A stretch of DNA of 64,000 nt, taken from positions 24,183,466 through 24,247,465 of the forward strand of contig OX393577.1 of NCBI GenBank assembly GCA_947652605.1, read 5' to 3'. Source of the stretch: Elmis aenea. Lineage: Eukaryota; Arthropoda; Insecta; Coleoptera; Elmidae. The notes below the pieces were generated by a model. The model was not told the DNA's origin. It saw only the letters and a list, made by a program, of their open reading frames with translations, and did not search any database. Below are positions 11,312-22,535 of the stretch, in pieces. The stretch's first letter is position 1. The number at the start of each line of letters is the position of its first letter. A program made the position numbers and the translations under genes.

Positions 11312-12163
11312 TAAGGTTCATACTTACAGCGTCAACAGGATATGCTATTCGGCACCGTACTCTATAAGTAACGATACAATTGATCTACCCTTACCGCGTA
11401 CTGTTAGTTTAGTTCATTGGTGTTGTGTGTTTGTACAGCTTAGTATAGTTTACTTTGTTTGTAATAGTTTTTTTTTTTGTTAATAAATGTTTAAATAGAA
11501 TGGATATTGTTGCAAGAGCAAAATAAGTCGCATTGTACTAATCCGTAACAGGTTAAGTACAAAATTGAAATATAATTAATTATGAGAAATTCTTTATTCC
11601 TACTTTAATATGCTGCTATAAAACAATGTTTGCAATACAATATCGAATACAACTCGAAGAAATAAAAGTAAGATTTCATATTGCAAAATATAAGTTCGAA
11701 AATAAAGATTTTAATTTAGATTTTTAAATTAACCATTTACAATTAACTTTTAAGATTTACTGTTTTATTTTTTGTTGACTGGTTTTAATGGTATTTAAGA
11801 ATTAATGTTTCGTTTGTTATTATTTCAGAATGTGCCTAATGTTTTGTTTGTTATTTGTATTATTTAAGAATTAATGTTTTGTTTGTTATTTGTATAATTT
11901 AAAAATTAAGGTTTTTTTTGTGATTGCATACTGTATTTTGATATGTTGCTGTGAATAAATGTATATATATCATTAAAATGTGTCATTACTTGAAACTACA
12001 CCTTTTCTTTTATTAATATCTGTTCAATTAATGTTTACGATTGCATTTTCTGATAAAAAAAAAAACTATAAAAAAGATACATGTGCGTTTAAGATGATTT
12101 TAATTAAAATATTAAAGTATTGATACATGATCATGATCACACAGAAAACAAGCTTCTAAATAC

Positions 12164-12188
12164 AACCTAACCTAACCTAACCTAACCT
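12164..12188. repeat. Interstitial telomere-like (CCTAA)n
   Basis: Four full CCTAA units plus a partial one, the complement of TTAGG, the common arthropod telomere unit. It directly abuts the TGCCCGG-ended element. Confidence 0.8.
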
Positions 12189-13334
12189 GCCCGGTTTCTC
12201 CGACACATCTTAAGATCTAGCTGAATCTTAAGTTCGCCTTAACGTTATAAAGCGTTGCACCAAGCAATTTTAAGAACATATTCGACTTGAGCTGAGCTCA
12301 CATCTTGAGTCGCTGTTTACTAGAACTTGAGCTGGAGTACCTAACGTAAAATTATCTTGTATTTGCTTTGTTTGTAGAAAGAAGGAAGATCATTAGTTTC
12401 CGCGCTTATATTATGATTACTGGGGTTATTACGGAATTATTTTGTATAAGGGATGTCGGATATAGCGCCAATTATCCATTGAAAGTGTGTTCCCAGATTT
12501 GAAAAAAAAAATACAAGTGTTGTTTATGCAAAGAACGCCTTAATTTGTCGTTGCATATAATAATTTAAATTTTCCTCGCAAAACAGTTCCTCCGAAAGCA
12601 GTAAAATATTTGGTGTTTACGTTTTTTTTAAATTAAAAATTGTGTTGTTTTTTTTTTTTTGAGAAAAAAGATATATGTACGTACTTCCTACTTATATATT
12701 TCATTTTGTTATGTTACTGTTTTCTTATGAATTAACTTTTTTTTATAAAACAAAAGACTAGTCATTCAACAAATAACCCCAAAAATTACACTCACTGCCA
12801 AAAATTATATTCAAAAAATGTATTTTATGTATAAGTATTATATATCATTAAATATAAAGGGCGGCAAAAATAATATTTGCCCAGAGCGGCGGAAAAGCTA
12901 GATCGGGCCCTGAACAGCATTGGTAGATTTGTTCTCTAAAACACACTTATTTTCTTCCACCAAGCTAATTAATAATTGTTTTTACTCCATGGTATAATTT
13001 ATTCTTTTTTTGTCCGCCATTTCAACACAAAATAAAATAATAAACACCGAACTGTAACTTTATGTGCGACTATCAGCTGATAGCAACAACAGCATGTCAC
13101 AGGGAGCCGTTTTAACAGCTATGATGGGAATGGCCAATGAAAATTTGCCATTTAAATCTGCCGTTATAATGTGCCGACTTCTTGCAACGTTGCCAAACCG
13201 AGTTCTAACTTAGCTGAGATGTCTAACAGATTCCGGAATATGTTTTCTGTGCAACGCATTGGTAACTTGAGACGTACTTAAATATGGCGGTCTTATATAA
13301 GTTCGATCTTGAGATGTGTCGGAGAAACCGGGCA
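12188..13334. mobile_element. Long-terminal-inverted-repeat element with TGCCCGG ends
   Basis: Begins TGCCCGGTTTCTCCGACACA and ends in its reverse complement; the pairing continues imperfectly for over 100 bp per side (CTTAAGATC, GCGTTGCAC, AACATATTC blocks). Flanks TAACC (12183-12187) and TAACA (13335-13339) may be a 5-bp duplication. Contains a hAT fragment. No transposase. Confidence 0.65.
12565..12912 (-). mobile_element. hAT fragment, same family as 38050-40148
   Basis: The reverse complement starts CAGGGCCCGATCTAGCTTTT and follows the left 300 bp of the element at 38050, including GGGCAAATATTATTTTTGCC, GCCCTTTATATTTAAT and an AGCAGTAAAATATT block. The other end is not seen. Confidence 0.65.
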
Positions 13335-13529
13335 TAACAGAACACAAGTGGTAGTTTACCCCGACGTATCCCGTTACGGTCAGGTTTTTGCCGCCTTAAG
13401 ATTTACGGTAAATGTAAGCAGATTAACAGCGAAGTGTGGCGCACCGAATTGCAAATACGCTACACCGCTGTAACAGCTACGTCGTTACGCAGGTACACCG
13501 CTTTTGGTGCGTGCCGAATAGACCCATAA

Positions 13530-15488
13530 ATTAAAAATAGGAAACAAAATTGTGGTACGAAAAGATAAAATGATTTTAGTAACTAAAAATAAATAAAATA
13601 TTTCCGCGTTTATCTGCTTTTTGAAACTTTTTCAATTGTCATGTTTGTGGGTAATAACATATTCACGTTAAGATTTCGCTGTAGGAGATTATTGTTAAAT
13701 ATTTTTCGACCAGATATTATAGTTTTCAAGTATTTTACCCTAATTTTCCTTTTAATGTTCGCAAATCCAACAATTATAACCAAACTACAACATTACCTCC
13801 AGCAAAATTGCAAAATATTTTGAATTAAATAAATACTTTAAATGAACAAATAGTAAATTTTCTTATAAGTTTGGTGTAAATCTGACGCAAATTCCGTTTA
13901 TTAAATGTGTAAAACGAGGTTTAAAACGTTTTATGTGATTAATTAGGATCATTTATAGTATAAGGGTTGCGAAAACCCGCAAATATTGCAAAGCACTCGG
14001 CAGGCGAAGATCTCGGTGAGAAATTAATCTGATTTTGACATTCAACAGTATACTCTTTGATCTATCGCTTTGAACTGGACAAACACTGAAACAACAAAAG
14101 CAAATAATGTAAAATATTTGAAGCTGTACTCTAGCTGTTGCTGAAATTACTTGGAAACAGCTGTAGCTGACACAACACAAAATGATTCAAAGACAAAAAA
14201 GTTAATGATATCAAAAAAAGTCACTAAAATTTTTTTTAAATCGCAAAAAAATGTATCGCAAAAAGTTAATATTATTTAATTTAAGTGATTTATTGATAGA
14301 AGTAAACTAAATTAAAAATCCGTTGTCCTTTATCCTCCGAGTAAAAAGTGTATTTTATTCAGCTTAAATACCTAGAACGTTATTTTTTTAAATTTGTATA
14401 TAATGTCGATTATAGCTATGTGTGTGATTTTGTGCTTAAAAACATCTTTTTACTTTAGGTAGGTGCGAGGAGTGCGAAGCAAGAAGGGGCGATTATTGCT
14501 GAGTCAATTTTTTTACTATTCAGTCGGTTTTCGGTTAAGGCATTTTCGAAACAAGCGCCCATTTCGTCGACATAATCAAAGTTTTCACTTAGGTTGTATT
14601 TTTACACGTTCCTTCATACTGACCCTAAAATTCTGTCAATATTATACACTAAAATTTGTATGCAAGTGTTAGATTACGTACCTTATGCTGTTACTATAAA
14701 CTTCTTGAATGTTTTTCAAATTTTTTTTTGAACGTAATACATACATATATTCGCTAAACGTAAAAAAATTTCTTTTCACATTTTTTTATTTTAAGGAAAA
14801 TTCGTTATTTTATTGCGGTGATACTTTTCAAGGAACGCAAGAATATGACAACAGTTGGCCGTTCTTAAGCAAGAAATCGTTTTCAGTTTTTCCTGTACAT
14901 CAAAAATCGCTGATTGGATCAAGTTTTTAGGGATTAAGAGACGATAAGATACAGATAATTTGTAATTTTCAATAATCTGATGTCGTTTATGTACAAAAAT
15001 GGTTTGGTGAAAATTGCTCGAAAACAATTGCTGTATTATAATAATTTAAAAGATGTACGTGTTAAACCATTTGATTAAAGCTTTTGTCGCCTTGGTTAAA
15101 TAGTATAAGCTGCATTAAGTTCCAAGATTTCGCATTGCTTATGTGTTAAGTCGCCGCAAATTAATTCCTACTCGTGTGATGATGAATGAGCTTCATGTTA
15201 AATTTGATAATTTCATCTGGAATATAAATGAGTTTTATTCTAATGACGCTGTGAAACCCTAGGGATTTACAACAGGATCCGTTATAATACCACAATGCCT
15301 TATGATAACAATTTTGAAGCAAAGCTAAGGCGCAAATGAAAACGTATAATTTCTTCTATGATTAACCGAAAGCTAAAGACTGCAAAATTAATGATAACCT
15401 TACAGTGTTACCAGTAAAAATGATAAGACTTGAGTAAATGATTTAATAGTGAGGCAATTCTGTAAAAACTGTTCAATTATATTCACTG
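13530..15488. other. AT-rich intergenic DNA, nothing recognised
   Basis: Several short ORFs of 60-80 codons on both strands lack any family motif, and no paired transposon ends were seen. Confidence 0.4.
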
Positions 15489-15945
15489 TACAGGGTGGTC
15501 CAAATTCGATGGGATTGCATTAATATAAGAAATAAGAAAACAGCTATATAATCAGAATCAGCAGTAATGTGGTATATTGCTGTTTATCTTATGTTCAAAA
15601 ATTTTTGATGATTATCTCAACAACAAATTTAAAAACTTTGATAACTTGTACCACATGAGTTTTATAAGGTTCTACGCCTTGTTTTTTTTTTGTTTTCACA
15701 GCCTACTTGATTTTCTTTAAAAAAAAAACTAAAACACTTTCGTAACTTGCGTACTATTGAAAATAAATACATCAACCTGTACATATTTGAAATGAGGAAA
15801 AAATAAGGAATTTAAATAAGTCATAGCCAACTATTGCTCTCATTTAAAAAAAGATAAGTTTGTGTCCATAACTTTTTAACGGCGAGCGTAAATTTTTTTT
15901 TTTTAGTATAATCAAATTAACCATAAAAATATCTAAAAATAATCT
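15489..15945 (+). mobile_element. Truncated TA-CAGGGTG foldback element (half copy)
   Basis: Begins TACAGGGTGGTCCAAATTCG at 15489. From about 15600 it matches the right arm region of the element at 46872-49003 (blocks TTATCTCAACAACAAATT, AACTTGCGTA(C/T)TATTGAA, AACTTTTTAACGG). The matching opposite end is missing. Confidence 0.65.
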
Positions 15946-15984
15946 CATTCATGTTTATCTGCAATTGCATTTTGAAATAATGTA

Positions 15985-16055
15985 AATACCGAAAGTGATG
16001 AAGAGACGAGAATCTTTAAACTGATTTTGCATTTCAATAAAAATCCTTCGAAAAC
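15985..16055 (+). repeat. Dispersed ~70-bp repeat, copy 2
   Basis: GATGAAGAGACGAGAATCTT, then TAAACTGATTTTGCATTTC and AAAATCCTTCGAAA. The same block order recurs near 34818 and 43317. Confidence 0.6.
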
Positions 16056-16892
16056 CGTGTGTTTAGTAAACCGTTTAACGATAATTAAAGAGATATTACA
16101 AAACAATACCATCAACTGATACTTTTTATTCCATAACATAAAAGCATTTCTTTTTGTGAAATAATTTCAAACATAAGACATTAACAAAAAAATAAAAAAT
16201 TGTAAGTTTTTCTGTTTATTGGCGATAGCGTTCGGCTTTTTTTGGAACAGCTTACATCAATCAAAAATTCTGAATACTTTGTCCAGTTAAGTAACTCTCT
16301 AGCTCTATTTTTTAAGATTCCCATGTCGTTCGAGTTATTTTGGACGGATTGTATGCCACTAAAGTATTATTTCTTTTTTCACATGTACGGTGATTTATAC
16401 GGTATTTTATATTCTTGTTATTATTATAATATAAATAGAATATATGTATATCAGTAAGTACTCACTTTAATATGTTGCTGTTACTTTACGCATACATACT
16501 GTTATGAATTATTTTGCACAATTACACCCGATAGTCAAATGTGACTGCCGCGGTTCAAAACTGAATCGAATTAACCTTAATTTTTATAGCTTATCATTTT
16601 AAGCGAATAAAAAATATTTTTTTAATTTCGTATCAGCTTTCACCGCAAAAGAACAGTTGTAAAATGGGTCGACCACATAATACCAATGCAATTTTTTTAT
16701 TTCTTATTTCCAAATTAAAATTACAAGAAACTTCATAAAAATATTCGAAATTTTCTGTACATAAACATATTTTTAGCCCAATTAAAAGACATTTATTATT
16801 TAGAACTGATTAATAATTATTTCTTGCGACAAAGAAGTAGGTAATGAAACAATAATACTGTAAAATTTTGGGTAAAAATGCTGAAACTAAGC

Positions 16893-17272
16893 CTTTGTGC
16901 CACGATATACTGTTTCGTAAAAATTGCGAAAAAATCGCGAGGTGATTCCTTATCAAAAATTAGGGGGGGGGTCTTTTATATAAATTTTTTTCCTTAGACA
17001 TCTTCTTTCGGAGTTACACCCCCTAAAGGGGAGCGGTAAAATTAGGCTTCTATTTTATTTCTTAAATTTGAATAAACGTAGGAAAATGATATTTGGTAGA
17101 TGTTTTATACTTTTTAAAAGGTTTCCCATAGTAATATATTTGATCATCTTCCACTTTCACAGGGGGCTGAAAAGTGCGACTCTGTTAGTTTTTTTATCAG
17201 AACATTTTTTGTGGGTTGAAATTTTGTAATTTACATTTTTTTTAAAAGCTTGATTTACTTAGAATTTTATAT
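16893..17272 (+). mobile_element. Half copy of the foldback element found at 41363-42367
   Basis: Blocks such as TTTCGGAGTTACACCCCCTA, GGAGCGGTAAAATTAGG, GATATTTGGTA and GGGCTGAAAAGTGCGAC match the left arm at 41390-41690 in order. The TACAGGG end is lost and the copy is cut where Penelope sequence begins. Confidence 0.7.
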
Positions 17273-17892
17273 TGGAATATTTAATGGGGCGGAGTGCATT
17301 GCTCGTGTCTCTAGATCAGGGGTCGGCAACGCGGCGCCCTCGGTGAGGTTTTTATGCGCCCTTCCCTATATTAGGTACAGACATACGGTCTTAGGAAATC
17401 ACTTCTATGGTACGCTCATGTCATAGGCATAGGCATTGCTAACCGACCGAAATTACGAATTTGAACCGTATGTATTACGTCCACTACCGGAAATAAAACC
17501 TTTAATATTTTAAAGTTTGTTTTTTTCGGGCGCCCCCAATAACAAAAAGTTTGTCAACCCCAGCTCTAGATCTTTCATGAATAAATTTGCGATGACTGGT
17601 GACAGTGGAGAGCCCATTGGTGCTCCTTCTATTTGTCTGCACAGAACATTTTATCTGTACCTATCGTTAATTATCATACATACCTAAATTAAGTGTTTAA
17701 GCAGTGTTCTATTAAGTCAATTAGGTGTCTGGGAAGGTTGTGATCTCTTCTGATGATGTCGAGATACTCGTTTACGGAAAAGCTTCGAATAAAGATAGCA
17801 AAGTTACTTTGTAATCTCACATTTCTCCTACGCTGCCGGGAGGGACCATGACGTGCTACCCAACTATCTAAAACTTTCATTTCACACAACAT
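17273..17892 (-). mobile_element. Penelope-like element fragment A (reverse transcriptase core)
   Basis: On the minus strand: DIIRRDHNLPRHLIDLIEHC, then after frame breaks QIEGAPMGSPLSPVIANLFM and, across an inserted hAT MITE, KDLETRAMHSAP. EGAPMGSPLSPVIA is a hallmark of Penelope-like reverse transcriptases. Stops and frameshifts make it a pseudogene. It lies head to head with fragment B on the plus strand. Confidence 0.82.
17317..17563. mobile_element. hAT MITE (247 bp) inside Penelope fragment A
   Basis: Starts CAGGGGTCGGCAAC and ends GTCAACCCCAG, flanked by a perfect 8-bp duplication CTCTAGAT (17309-17316 and 17564-17571). Removing it and one flank restores continuous Penelope coding sequence, so the borders are exact. 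Confidence 0.93.
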
Positions 17893-18955
17893 TTAAAACG
17901 AAGAAGATACTTCGCCATGCAGCTTCGCGCTTTTGAGGGAATCAATCCATCAAAAAAGATAGTTATTAAATAACACGGACAAACAACTGCTCGATCTACA
18001 TCTACTTTTGAGTACTTAGCAGCTTCCAAACAGAACATGAAACACAAATAGCAAGTAATAAACAAAAGAAGAAATTTAAAAATCTTCAGAAAATTCAAGA
18101 ACCAGAAGTTAACTTTATTTCATCTGAATCAGTAAGAACAGCATACAACATCTGAACAGATGCGATAGAAATTTTAAAAAAAGGTTTTAATTTTGCCATC
18201 GCACCCTCGCGCATACCAACAGAAGACATTATTTGTAGTGTGGAGAGGAGACAGCCATTGATAACATACCACATGATACTGCTGAAGCCATTCGCCAAGA
18301 TGTCTCGCAAATTCTACGAAAAGCTCGTCCTCCCAAACGAAATATCTCTAAAGGAGAATCTATAGCTTTAAATACACTTCGCAACCACAAGGATATAATA
18401 ATTTTACCTACTAATAAAGGAAATGCTACTGTAATACTATACACATATGAGTATCGAGCAAAGGTAAAACATTTATTAAACAACCCCGCCTAATTACAAA
18501 TAACCACTGATCCAACAACTTGCTTGGAGAAGACGACAAAAGCTAAGATCAAAGCGACATCTATTGACCCCAAAATCCAAATACAACTTATCCCGAGGGA
18601 GAAATCATCAATCTGTCCAAAACTGTACGGACTCCCAAAAATACATAAACCTGGCGCACCACTCAGACCCATAGCTAGGATGTATCGCGTGCATGATACA
18701 TCGCTAAAGAACTCCAGCCGTACGCAGAAGACGCTGATTCTTACGTAAGAAATTCAGAGCACTTTATAGATATTAAAAAACCAAACTATAGGCATAGATC
18801 ACTTACTGGTCAGTTTCGGCGTGGTAACCCTGTTTACATAAATACCAATAAACGAGTCTCTCGACATCATCAGAAGAGATTACAACCTTCCCAAACACCT
18901 AAATGACTTAATAGAACACTGCCTAAACAACACTTATTTTATGTTTGACTAGATG
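17893..18955 (+). mobile_element. Penelope-like element fragment B (N-terminal and RT region)
   Basis: Fragments in several frames line up in Penelope order: KKGFNFAIAPSRIPTEDII, then AEAIRQDVSQILRKARPPK, DIIILPTNKGNATVILYTY, CPKLYGLPKIHKPGAPLRPI, and LFT*IPINESLDIIRRDYNL to about 18950. GLPKIHKPGAPLRPI and the (P)(A/T)(D/N)KGNATV motif are characteristic of the family. Multiple stops and frameshifts; no endonuclease domain seen. It overlaps fragment A in content (DIIRRD.NLP.HL.DLIEHC), so two copies lie in inverted orientation. Confidence 0.85.
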
Positions 18956-19248
18956 ATTTACCCGGCGCTCCACGGGTGATTACAATTATTCTCTTTTATG
19001 AATCACAGACTACTCCCACTCCGCGCTCTGTGGTCGTTCCCAAATTATCAATCATAGACAATTATCAATCACAAACTACTCGCGCTGCGCGCTCGCGCTC
19101 GGCGGACGTTCCCAGACGTTCTCGGCCGTTCTTTATGCGACGTTTAATCCGTTGGGTCTTAAATAGTAACTGTGCAAAATTTGGTCCCAATCGGTCAACG
19201 GACGTAGGATTCATAGCGATCAAACAAACAAACAAACAAGCTCTTTTA
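18951..19248 (+). mobile_element. RTE-like LINE or SINE 3' tail
   Basis: Contains AAATTTGGTCCCAATCGGTC, AGCGATCAAACAAACAAAC and CTCTTTTATATA. This A-A-A-C repeat plus short TATA tail is typical of 3' ends of RTE-like retroposons in arthropods. GC-rich upstream part (CGCGCTCGCGCTCGGCGG). Clade assignment is an inference. Confidence 0.5.
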
Positions 19249-19760
19249 TATACAGGGATGCGCAAAAGTATGGAAACAAACAAATATCTAGAACACTATT
19301 AAATATATTTCAATGAAATTTGGTATCTGACCGTTATCGTATATTCCGGATTCGATAAAAATATTGAGGTTGCGATACGACTTCCGGTTCAACCGGAAAC
19401 GGACCTAAACTTTGAAATTTTAAATAGAACACCCTGTATATTTTCATATTTTTGGATTTCTCTTTAAATTTACTTCAAAAAAATGTATAAGGTTGTATGG
19501 GGCTAAAGTCAACCGTTTTCGTTAAAATCACATTTTTATGAAAATTTTGAGCTATACAGCACTTTCAAAAATTTTCAACATTTAAGAACTTTGAAATGGC
19601 AAGTAATTTTTTTTTAAGTTTAGTTTGACGATAAGCTAACTAACACTTTGCACAACGTACATTTTAAAAATATTATACAGGGCGTTTTTTACGCTTGTTC
19701 AAACTTGTACAACTTTAAACATCGATAACTCATTTTTCTTAAATACAACACCCTGTATAC
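19249..19760. mobile_element. Cluster of CAGGGTG-family fragments
   Basis: TACAGGGATGCGC at 19250, ACACCCTGTATATT near 19431, TACAGGGCG near 19675 and AACACCCTGTATAC near 19746, with CTTCCGGTTCAACCGGAA between, as in the arms of the elements at 47.4 and 58.4 kb. The ends do not pair into one intact element. Confidence 0.5.
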
Positions 19761-19893
19761 TTTTACACATTCTTATAGAAAATTTAATTCTCTTTCGAAA
19801 ACATAAAGGCTGTTTTTCACCTAAAATTGATATTTTCCGAGATATGGCGATTTTATTGTTAATTATAGGGCAACGTAATATTTTCAAGTAGGC

Positions 19894-19896
19894 TAT

Positions 19897-19946
<50 letters not shown>
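19894..19946. repeat. (TTTA)n run, 3' tail of the minus-strand LINE
   Basis: About thirteen TATT/TTTA units. Read on the minus strand this is a (TAAA)n tail placed just after the LINE 3' UTR. Confidence 0.8.
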
Positions 19947-19947
<1 letters not shown>

Positions 19948-20028
19948 CAAAGGACAGAACAAAACAGGCCAAGCCCAAATTATGTTCTCGTTAATAATAG
20001 AATACATCGGTTGTAAAGTGTGATTAAA

Positions 20029-20893
20029 TTAAAATAAGATTACTTTAGAGTAATGTTTAAATGAATGAAATGATAGACTGAATATATCATTCTTTATGAA
20101 TGTTTGGTTATATGAGTAAAGAATTCTGTTGATTGGCGAATTAAAAAAGGCATTTGTGCTACAAGGTGTTATATAAAAGAGAGAATGGTGTCGTATGCCT
20201 AATCTCGGTGCGTTAAAATTTATTAATGATAAAATATTAGGACAATCTATTTTGTAGTTAATAATTTTGTAAAGAAATATTATATCACTAAGTGTTCTAC
20301 GAGATTTTAAGGAGAGCATGTTTAGGTCTTTACAATGTTGTTCATATGATTTCTCTGGAAGTTTGTATTTTTTTTGCAAAAATGATATGAATTTCTTTTG
20401 AATTCCCTCGATTTTACTATCGTAGGTGTCATATTGTGGGTTCCATATGATAGAAGCAAAATTTAAAATACTATTAATATAGGAATAATAAAGTGTTCTA
20501 ATAGCATTAACATTATTGAAATGTTTTGAGGAGCGTATGATGAAGCCAAGCATTTTAAGAGATTTATTCTTAATGTATTCGATATGTTCCGCAAAAACGA
20601 GTTTACAGTCTAATAAAATTCCTAAGTCTTTTACCAATGTGGTGTTCATCAGAGTTGCATTATTCAAAGAATAGTTATATAGGATTATATTTTTGTTTCG
20701 TGTAAAATTAATTTTATAGCACTTACTAACATTCAAGGCAAGTTTGTTTATTTGACAGTATTTTTCTAATCTGTGGAGATCCTCTTGTAGCAGTAGACAA
20801 TCGGTAGTATTTGTTATTGTTCTAAATATTTTTAAATCATCAGCGTATTGTAGGTATTCACAATTTAAAAAGCAATGCTGTATGTCATCCTAT
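20029..20893 (-). mobile_element. 5'-truncated non-LTR retrotransposon, RT C-terminal half
   Basis: Open on the minus strand from about 20893 to the stop at 20029. It begins just before the reverse transcriptase catalytic box CEYLQYADDLKIFRTI, continues QEDLHRLEKYCQINKLALN and KDLGILLDCKLVFAEHI, and ends in the thumb/C-terminal region. The frame after YADD is intact for more than 260 codons, suggesting a fairly recent copy. The endonuclease and N-terminal RT are missing. Jockey/I-like by the spacing of YADD to the LG(I/V).LD motif; the clade is an inference. Confidence 0.85.
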
Positions 20894-22321
20894 GAAGGAA
20901 GACAGTGTTAATTTAAACAATTGAAAGAAAAAACAAGAAAGTTATAAATGTAGTGCTATATATGCAATAAGTTTATGTGTTTGGAACACATAAAAAGCAT
21001 ATTATGTGTAGAATGCTCTGCAAATATAATATAGTACTTTTTATAGTGAAAAGTTACATTACACTATAAATACTTTTTTGTGCTAAACCTGAATTTTACT
21101 TAATTTATAATGTAAATAACCTACTTCAGATGTTTTTTCTTCATTGTTTTATTTTTGTTTCATTTAACAAATATTTATACGTTTTTCTAAGGATATTTTT
21201 ATATCATTTTTTTGTTTGTAAAAAACGAACGAAATAATTTTTTTTTTAAATTAAAATTGTTTTCATATACAGTCTACTAGTTGTTTTACAAACTTTAGAT
21301 TAAAATTATTTAAAAAACATTTTTCTGTTATATTTTATTTTCGGTCTATGAGACCAACGTTAGCCTTTAAGTTCAAATTAAAAACGTTAGCCCTGAAAGG
21401 TTAAGTATTTATTATGTAAGTGTATACATTTACTGAGTTTTACGCCAATTGCTTTTATTTAAATTTAGATAGTTTTGTATAGATTTTGATGAAGTTACAA
21501 TTTTTTTATTACGAGCAGTTTTTGATTGCACTTTACTTGTAATCGTTGCTTATGCAAATGTACATAAACTACAAATGGATGAAAAAATTTATTTATTTTG
21601 GAACAAAATTATGCATCAAAAGTAACTGTTATTAAAGCGTACAAATATTAATAAATAATTATACAATTTAATGGATTGCAACACAAAGTTAAAACAAATG
21701 AATGTAAAAAGATAAGGTTTTGGTAACTTCCAAAAACTTAAAGCTAATAAAGACGCTTAAAAAAATTAACAACAATATAAACAATTAATGATGGAATAAT
21801 TAGTCTATTAGCCATACTTTAATTATGAACATAACATATTAAGAACTATACTTCCACTTAAATTTACAATAAACAATATTTACTAAATTTCAATACGTTG
21901 AGCATAGTTCTCATATGCACATATTATTTATTATTATAGCTCCTAGGTATGGCTTTTCTTACAGTCTAATATGAAAATATCTATACAAATGTAAAAAAAC
22001 CTGTTTAACTTAGTTTATATTGCACTGTTCAATACCTCGTTTACACATCACTAAAATATATAAGTACAACCAATACATTCCTAAATCCTACAGTTTCATA
22101 GTCTATTAGATCATTAAATAAAACTGTACAAATTATTTACTTTTTAAAAATATACAAACCTCATACGATAATTTAGTACCATCAAGCAAATCATTTTATT
22201 GCAAAATACATTGTCCGCTATTAAAATTAAATAGTTTTGGTTTTGATCATATGCATTTAAGTGTGAATTTGAAATATTAATATAATTTTTGACTACATTA
22301 AAATAACTAGAAAAACGAATC
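20894..22321. other. AT-rich region including the psq 3' UTR
   Basis: Directly downstream of the psq stop on the minus strand. It must include the psq 3' UTR, but the polyadenylation site could not be chosen among several TTTATT (AATAAA) candidates. No other feature seen. Confidence 0.45.
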
Positions 22322-22535
22322 TCAGCTGTTCGGATGATGTTGATACTGAATTTGTTGGTGTGAATTTGGATAATCCATTACAAGTACCTGCGACTCTGAT
22401 TGCGATTGGCTGTCTGAGTTGTTTGATTCGATCGTTTCAGAGTCATATTTGATGCCCCTTTTAAACCTTCCGTAAAGAGATGAGTATGGCAGGTTATAAT
22501 GTATCGCCGCTTGGTTTATAGACATATGACCCAAT
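22322..22535 (-). CDS. psq: psq terminal coding exon, end of motif 4
   Basis: [20 protein letters not shown] and YGRFKRG complete motif 4, then a Ser/Gln-rich tail ([13 protein letters not shown] ... [12 protein letters not shown]) and TGA at 22322. Acceptor TTGAACAG. Confidence 0.95.

Larger units (their letters stand above)
11072..13526. mobile_element. PIF/Harbinger-like MITE with nested insertions
   Basis: Ends TGGTGCTATTCGGCAC and, reverse-complemented, TGGGTCTATTCGGCACGC, flanked by TAA at 11069-11071 and 13527-13529. Same family as the element at 9456. Its length is inflated by a small palindrome (11133-11311) and a TGCCCGG-ended element (12188-13334). Confidence 0.75.
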
